A stretch of 64,000 nucleotides of DNA from contig OY365811.1 in assembly GCA_959347315.1 (NCBI GenBank), forward strand, positions 27,712,145 to 27,776,144, read 5' to 3'. This stretch comes from Bimastos eiseni. Lineage: Eukaryota > Annelida > Clitellata > Crassiclitellata > Lumbricidae. Shown here in pieces: positions 58,493 through 64,000 of the stretch. Position 1 is the first letter of the stretch. Every line of letters begins with the position of its first letter. Position numbers and translations under genes: made by a program. Under the pieces are notes generated by a model. The model saw nothing but the letters and a program-made list of their open reading frames with translations, had not been told where the DNA came from and did not search any database.

Positions 58493-59450
58493 GGCTACTT
58501 CGAGAGAGACCAACTGTTGAGCCAGCTTATTACGAACAAACCTAGCACTACTAGGCTACATAGACGCGAACCAGGCGGCTGTAGGCCCTATTCATTTTGA
58601 AATGTTGTATCAAATGCCACATAAGAATACAGTGGGGTCCATACAGCTCAATACCACTGGTTCAAAACACTATAATTATTCACGAGGCTCCCATGTGACA
58701 CTGAAAGAATTTCTCTTGTCAAACGATCAAAATAATCAAGAAAGTTTAAAATGGTCTCAGGCCCATTGCAAGAGTATCTTCGCGATTCCAAACTGAAATC
58801 GTAACATACCCGTTTGCCGCATAGAGAAGAAACTGTGATTTCTATCGTTCGAAACTCGTTAGTGAAGCGTATTGTCATTGCGTAAAGCGTTCGCACATGG
58901 AAAGTGATTTCTAACAACAACAGTTACAACCAACAACACTTACCTGTGAACATGCAATCAGAGCTAACACTGATTTGGGGTCGCTCCACACAAACTCAGA
59001 GACTACACCGAGTGTACAGCATACGAAATCCTGGAACAGACGCGAGTAGGTCACACTAGGTATTGTCTAGGCAGTGCTGTGTCACTGCAGTGACTGCACA
59101 CTAATTTCTTCCACAGTCAATCGCGTTATAAATAAAAATTTTGCAGGCTTATCAGTCTTTTAGGCCAGTGTCTCCCAAGCTTTTTGGTCGTGGAACCCAT
59201 TTCGGAAAATCTTTGAATGTCGGTAACCCACCTCGCAAAGGCGAACAATATTGTGTTCAAATTTAATTAGCATGTCAACGTCAATTTGCAATGCATGCAT
59301 TGAAAATACGGTACTCGATATAATGATGAGACTAGATATTGTAGGCCCTATGACTACAACAAGGAAGGTCAAGAGAAGTTTCATTTTCCCTCCTGAATTT
59401 AATGGAACTTTTTAAACAGACCTGAAGCATGGGGACTCACTTGACAAGAC

Positions 59451-60728
59451 CAGTGACGGTTCTAGGTTTTCATCAGGGGGGAGGTCAAGGGGGGCCGATG
59501 ACCCGGAAGGGGGGGCAGTTGGATACCCAAATTTGTCGAAACTGAGAGTGGTAGGTATAGCTCCACACTGAATGATATCGACCAGATACATGTATATGCA
59601 TTATAGAGCAGCATGAATTTTTCACATCAACGACCTCTAGATATTTGAAAATAGAATGACATTTTTAAAAGTAAAGAATTAATTGTGCACGATGCATACA
59701 CTAAATGAAAAGCAAGTTTACGATTGTCATGTCAAGATTGAAACTGATCCAGAAGGAATCAATCTGTAATGGACTCTATACGAACAGATTCAATGGACAA
59801 TATTGTCAGACAACTTAGACGAATTAATATCAGACATAGTGTTTCGTAGATATATTTTAATTGATTACAGAGCAGAAAACATTTCTGACAGGATGTTGAT
59901 GTTACTGGTAAAACAATGGCTATGTTCAACAGTCTGTAGCCTACATTTCATGAAAAGAAAGTTTGCATGGTTCCAGAAAAGGAGCCAGAACTATCATTGT
60001 GGTCATATTGCATGGTTGCACATAAACATGAACCCCTTAACAGGCGCCCAACTTGGCGAATTTCATCATTGAGATCTTCAAAATTACTGTCATACAAAGT
60101 GCAAAAGACACAATGTTATCATAATTAATTCACGAAAGACTTATGTTTTGGCATAGGCCTAAATATAACAGTAAATGAATGGCCAGAGAATGGTCTATAT
60201 ATAGTTCAGAAATGTTCTGAACCTATGTCTGCCCCAACTGACTTAAGAGTATCTAAAATAAGCTATGACAATAACGTTGCATCTAATCTGATTACAGATT
60301 CGAAATCTATAAAATATGCACTTTCTTGTTGGCAAAATCGTATTACAAAGAATAGCTGTTTCCGCGACTAATGTCCTTTGTCCTATCAACATGGATTGAA
60401 AACTACATGTGTATAGACTCCTTGACCTATTCTATTGTCTGATCCCTGACGATATCTAAAAATTCTAAGCAAGTAGGCCTAAGTAAGTGATCCTGTGAGA
60501 TTGTTCAGAAAAATTTCAGACTTCGTTATGCAAGAAAGTACTTTGTGCCTTTGAGAATGCTCTGGAAAAATAATACTGAATTTCATCATACATCATACCT
60601 GAGTAAGTACATATAAAATCCAAATGACACCATATTTCATGGCACATCGGAAAAAAATCTGCGGGGGAGGGCAGTGGGGGCCAGAGGCTCAGTTGGGGGA
60701 CCATAGTCTCCCTGTGGAGCCGCCACTG
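59451..60728. mobile_element. hAT-type element, about 1.28 kb
   Basis: The ends are CAGTGACGGTTCTAGG and CAGTGGCGGCTCCACAGGG (right, reverse complement), each followed by G-rich subterminal runs. Flanks GACAAGAC (59443-59450) and GATAAGAC (60729-60736) form an 8-bp duplication with one change. An 89-codon frame at 59803-60072 is not recognisable as transposase. Confidence 0.8.
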
Positions 60729-61040
60729 GATAAGACGCCGTGACCCACTTTTTGGCTATTCGTGGATAATCACATAGCGACCGAATACGAATAATTGGAC
60801 CAGCTATTCGGCCGAATACGAATTGTTAAAACAATTGGTCAACCGACAAATTTCAAAATGAGCAAAATGTTTCAGTTCAGTACGTAGGCCTACATTTAAT
60901 ACATAAACTAAACGTAAACAGCTAAGGACGAGTAATTTTTTGCATCCTTCTGTCAGTCTGTGTATACTAGGAATAGAACTAAGTAAACTAAACTTAAAAA
61001 TGAGACAGTCCCCAATCAAGGTGTCCCATAATCTTCTTCA

Positions 61041-61069
61041 CCCGGGCGAACGCCGGGTACCCCAGCTAG
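61041..61069 (+). mobile_element. Helitron 3' terminus
   Basis: The hairpin ACCCGG-GCGAACG-CCGGGT is followed ten bases later by CTAG, then T. A short GC hairpin just upstream of CTRR at an A/T target is the signature of a Helitron 3' end. The 5' TC end was not located, so element length is unknown (it may reach back towards 60740). Confidence 0.6.
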
Positions 61070-61403
61070 TCCGATTATAATCTGGACTGCCGTTTAAATG
61101 TCAATTTTCAAAGACTATTATAATCGGGACGGCCGGTAAAGGAATTAATTCCGTCTGCCTGTCTGATAATTACGATTCCTGGCTCTTAAATATACCCATG
61201 GGACCTGCGAAGCATCGGTTTTAGAATCGAAGCGAATCGGTCGCTATGATTCAAATCCTTCTGGAATAATGACCCCTTTACTAGCTTTATTTTTTTAATA
61301 ATTGTTTTAGGCGTATGGATTGGTTGTTGAATTGATGCGTGCAACGCGGCACACGACGACATAAACTCATTAGGGCCCGTCCACATATTAAGTACACACA
61401 AAA

Positions 61404-62076
61404 TAGTGACCGACCGAAACCAATTTTTATATTCGACCGAAAACGAAAACGCCACCGAAATCGCCGTTTCGGTTTCGGCCGAAAACGAAACGAAAACGAC
61501 ACTGCAAAGTCAGTTTCGGCCGAAATTGAAGCCGAAAACGAAATATATAAATGCCTGCACAACAAATATATCGTCATGATGATGATATATAAATATATAT
61601 TTGTGTGTAGGCATATGTATGTACTATATATATGTATACATATATGTATATATTATATATGACGTTTGTCGGCCCGATCATAGCAGCCATGGGCTAAGCA
61701 CTACAGATGAGGAAATAATGATTCCAAATAACCGGGTCGGCCGATGCAGCAGAAACCATTTTGATGCGACTAAAGGCATTTCGTTACGACTGAGCGCATT
61801 TCGCCCTCTCCGGGTTGACAATATTGATTTCCATATTACCAAGAGAGAACTCTATGCGTTAAACTCAAAGATGTCATACTTATTATACCATACAGGACGC
61901 ACCTTTACTTGCAAGATTACGTGAAGCCGTCGGTAGACAGTAATTTTACAGTTTCGGATTGTGCCGAAAACGAACTTTGGTTGCCAAAACCAATTTCGGC
62001 CGAAAACGAAAATGGGCAGAAACTGAGAAATTTTCAGTTTCGGTGCCGAATAAAACCGAAATTCGGTCGCTGTCTA
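61404..62076. mobile_element. hAT-type element with CGAAAACGAAA subterminal repeats, TSD ACACAAAA
   Basis: Perfect 8-bp duplications ACACAAAA at 61396-61403 and 62077-62084. The ends are TAGTGACCGACCGAAACC and TAGACAGCGACCGAATTTCG (reverse complement). Many TTTCGGCCGAAAACGAAA-type motifs lie near each end, in both orientations, as is typical of transposase-binding subterminal repeats. The 670-bp interior includes a TATA/ATAC microsatellite and no transposase. Confidence 0.87.
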
Positions 62077-62287
62077 ACACAAAATCGGATTTCGGACCAC
62101 TCCCTCCAGTTGTACCGCGTAATTTTCGTGAACCCTCCCGTGGCTCTCCCCCCCCCCACCCCCCAACGCGTACGTACATCAGCTGAGCTCCAACCCCCGT
62201 AGCCCCCCCCCTTAGAGATGAGAGGTCCACGAAGCGTACGCGCTGCAACAGAGGGTTCGAAAATCCAAATTTTTTACGTACGTAATA

Positions 62288-62348
62288 TATGCGCCGGTGA
62301 ATAAGCTGGTCTCCCTGACGTGGCTTCTGTGGGCGCTGAGAAATTTTC
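62288..62348 (+). repeat. CR1-like 3' tail fragment
   Basis: GCGCCGGTGAATAAGCTGGT, then GGCTTCTGTGGGCGCTGAGAA. It matches the conserved tail block, with divergence in the middle. It lies about 250 bp upstream of the tRNA gene. Confidence 0.5.
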
Positions 62349-62602
62349 GACGATTTACATTATATTACATATGGATGGGCCGTAATATACACGATGCGAG
62401 CGAAATATATCTTCACTACTCTAATCGCTAGGGGCAGCATTGAGACATTCTCACGCGTTCTTTGGTTTCATCGTTTACTATTCCGTATCGTATATATGGG
62501 ATTTTAAACTGCGTTAGACTAAAATCTGTAAAATTACCTAAGAAATCTTCCTGAACATTTGGGTTTATCATAAAATACTTTTCGTAATGTTATCATCCAT
62601 GG

Positions 62603-62686
62603 GTCAGGATGGCCGAGCGGTCTAAGGCGCTGCGTTCAGGTCGCAGTCCGGTTCTCCGGGCGTGGGTTCAAATCCCACTTCTGACA
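62603..62686 (+). tRNA. tRNA-Leu (anticodon CAG)
   Basis: A complete cloverleaf. The acceptor GTCAGGA pairs with TTCTGAC and is followed by discriminator A. The A box lies in GGATGGCCGAGCGGTC, the anticodon loop is TTCAGGT (anticodon CAG), the long variable arm is typical of Leu, and the B box is GGTTCAAATCC. There is no intron and no encoded CCA. A Pol III terminator TTTT lies at 62692-62695. The sequence is close to animal tRNA-Leu-CAG, so it is likely functional. Confidence 0.97.
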
Positions 62687-63609
62687 ATCTCTTTTGTAAA
62701 ATGCGCAATTTTATAGCATCAACAGAAACTATAAAACGTCGGGAAGAAGACTAGAGATGGAATTTTCATAGGTAAGAGGTAGTTAACGAAAACAATTCAT
62801 TGTTAGTCATAAGTTCATAAAATTCGTCTTTTCAATTTCTACAACCATTTCAATAAACGTTGTACATATACTACATGGCACATAGAGCAAGTTAATCTTT
62901 TTAAAACTTGTCTTTAAAGTCTTCAACATGAACTGGATTTTAAAAATAAGAAGATTAATTAAAATATAAATCGCTTCGATCTAAATATTGCAAAGGTCAG
63001 AGTGTGAACTCCCCGGTCAGAATATACAGCTCCAGAGGTTGGCAAACGGATGAGCATCTGGTCAGGCACCCATCCAAGATTGGATAGGAATTATTTTCTA
63101 GGTCTCCAGACATGTTACAGTATTAGGGGATGAATTTTTGCTAAATCCATCACACTGGCGATGTAAAAAAAGTGAAGAAAGGAAAGAAGTCTATCTGGCC
63201 ATGCCACTATAACTGGTTCCAGAGGTTAGCCACTGGACTGCCAGTCACATTGCAATAAGAATGAGGTCAAGTCGTTGCTATACTGAATACTAAGCTAACT
63301 AAAACATATGTGGATGAAAAATTGTTAAGATATCCTTGAAACCAAAAATTATCGAAAAACTCAGAGAAACTTGAACAAGTCATGAAAAAAAACTGAGAAC
63401 GGTCAACAAATACTGCCCTGCCCACTTTTTAAACTTGTTATGTTGTTGACACGTGAAGTCCACTTGGAATTTCTCATTCTTTTACACCATTGAAAAACTT
63501 GTGAATCTTCTGGCACGATTCCTTGTCTAAGCCGCAACTGAGCAATGTCTCCTGGTCAGCATTCGCTATGCTCTGCAGGCTGCCAAGGGCATCAAGCAAC
63601 GCCTTACAC
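62687..63609. other. Downstream of tRNA, nothing recognised
   Basis: AT-rich with two similar blocks, CCAGAGGTTGGCAAACGGAT (63032) and CCAGAGGTTAGCCACTGGAC (63220), which may be remnants of a repeat. Confidence 0.45.
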
Positions 63610-63730
63610 TCTGCAGTGAATTGGAAAGAGAAAGCAAAGAAAGTTGCACCAATAGTAATCTCAAATTTCTACAGAGCCCACAAAAGCGAAGACGCGGGAA
63701 CCAGCTTATTCACAGGCGCTTAATCAAAAC
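63610..63730 (-). repeat. CR1-like 3' tail fragment
   Basis: The minus strand reads GCGCCTGTGAATAAGCTGGT then TCCCGCGTCTTCGCTTTTGT. It shows the same tail block as at 17010; the rest is too diverged to align. Confidence 0.45.
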
Positions 63731-63965
63731 AGAATCGCTAGGCAGGGAGTCGGAATCCAGAGTTAGACAGGCAGACAGCATCAAGGTTCCAATCAATCAA
63801 CAGTCAGTCGTTCCTATGCATGAATGCATATGTTGTATGAATAATTATGCAATACATGCATTGAAAGAAGTTGGTGTCACAGGCTGCACTGAATCCTTAT
63901 TGTTGTAGGCCCAATTATTATTATCATTATTTAGAAAGGTCAAGATTTTAAACCATACAAATACA

Positions 63966-63966
63966 T

Positions 63967-63999
<33 letters not shown>

Positions 64000-64000
64000 G
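63966..64000 (+). repeat. (TA)n microsatellite at window end
   Basis: TATATATATATATACATATA to the end of the window; it may continue beyond. Confidence 0.85.

Overview
This looks like a gene-poor, repeat-rich stretch of an animal nuclear genome. GT-AG introns, an intron-less eukaryotic tRNA-Leu, a six-exon beta-1,4-galactosyltransferase gene, several families of decayed non-LTR retrotransposons, many hAT-type DNA transposons and abundant microsatellites all point to a metazoan. A marine invertebrate, perhaps an echinoderm or another deuterostome, is my best guess. That guess rests on repeat style, such as frequent TAGGCCTA octamers and CR1-like tails, and not on any diagnostic gene.

Three protein-coding genes are well supported. 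Genes A (plus, 21215-22592) and B (minus, 30974-27277) are two-exon paralogues lying tail to tail. Their introns sit at the same codon in the same phase and their second exons are clearly homologous. I do not recognise the family. The conserved exon could fold like a single RRM-type domain. Gene C (minus, 43784-34918) is a complete beta-1,4-galactosyltransferase (B4GALT1-6 type) in six coding exons, 413 codons, with its catalytic and metal-binding residues present. A partial copy of its first exon lies upstream at 45060-45200, beyond a 75-bp palindrome. A tRNA-Leu(CAG) gene is at 62603-62686.

Layout. 0.1-6.4 kb: intergenic, microsatellites, a SINE, GGTCTC-rich repeats. 6.4-9.2 kb: a possible terminal exon, then a 5'-truncated LINE between two TATG arrays. 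9.2-15.7 kb: repeats, a hAT transposase fragment, a 12-bp minisatellite, a long GA/GACA tract. 16.4-18.1 kb: nested LINE remnants on the minus strand with a 21-bp tandem repeat. 18.8 kb: second SINE. 21.2-31 kb: genes A and B, a small hAT element, a PIF/Harbinger-like element, and a hAT element with another hAT nested in it inside gene B's intron. 32.8-33.4 kb: a 262-bp tandem duplication. 34.9-45.3 kb: gene C with a 59-bp minisatellite in intron 2. 46.8-48.8 kb: a fossil mariner with a nested insertion. 50.8-52.2 kb: inverted short repeats and a 770-bp pyrimidine tract. 52.9-56.7 kb: a LINE tail and a nearly full-length but broken retrotransposon with a C-terminal endonuclease-like domain. 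57.4-62.1 kb: LINE tails, two more hAT elements, a Helitron 3' end. 62.6 kb: the tRNA.

All calls come from reading the sequence. Splice sites were placed by matching frame, phase and homology, not by transcripts.
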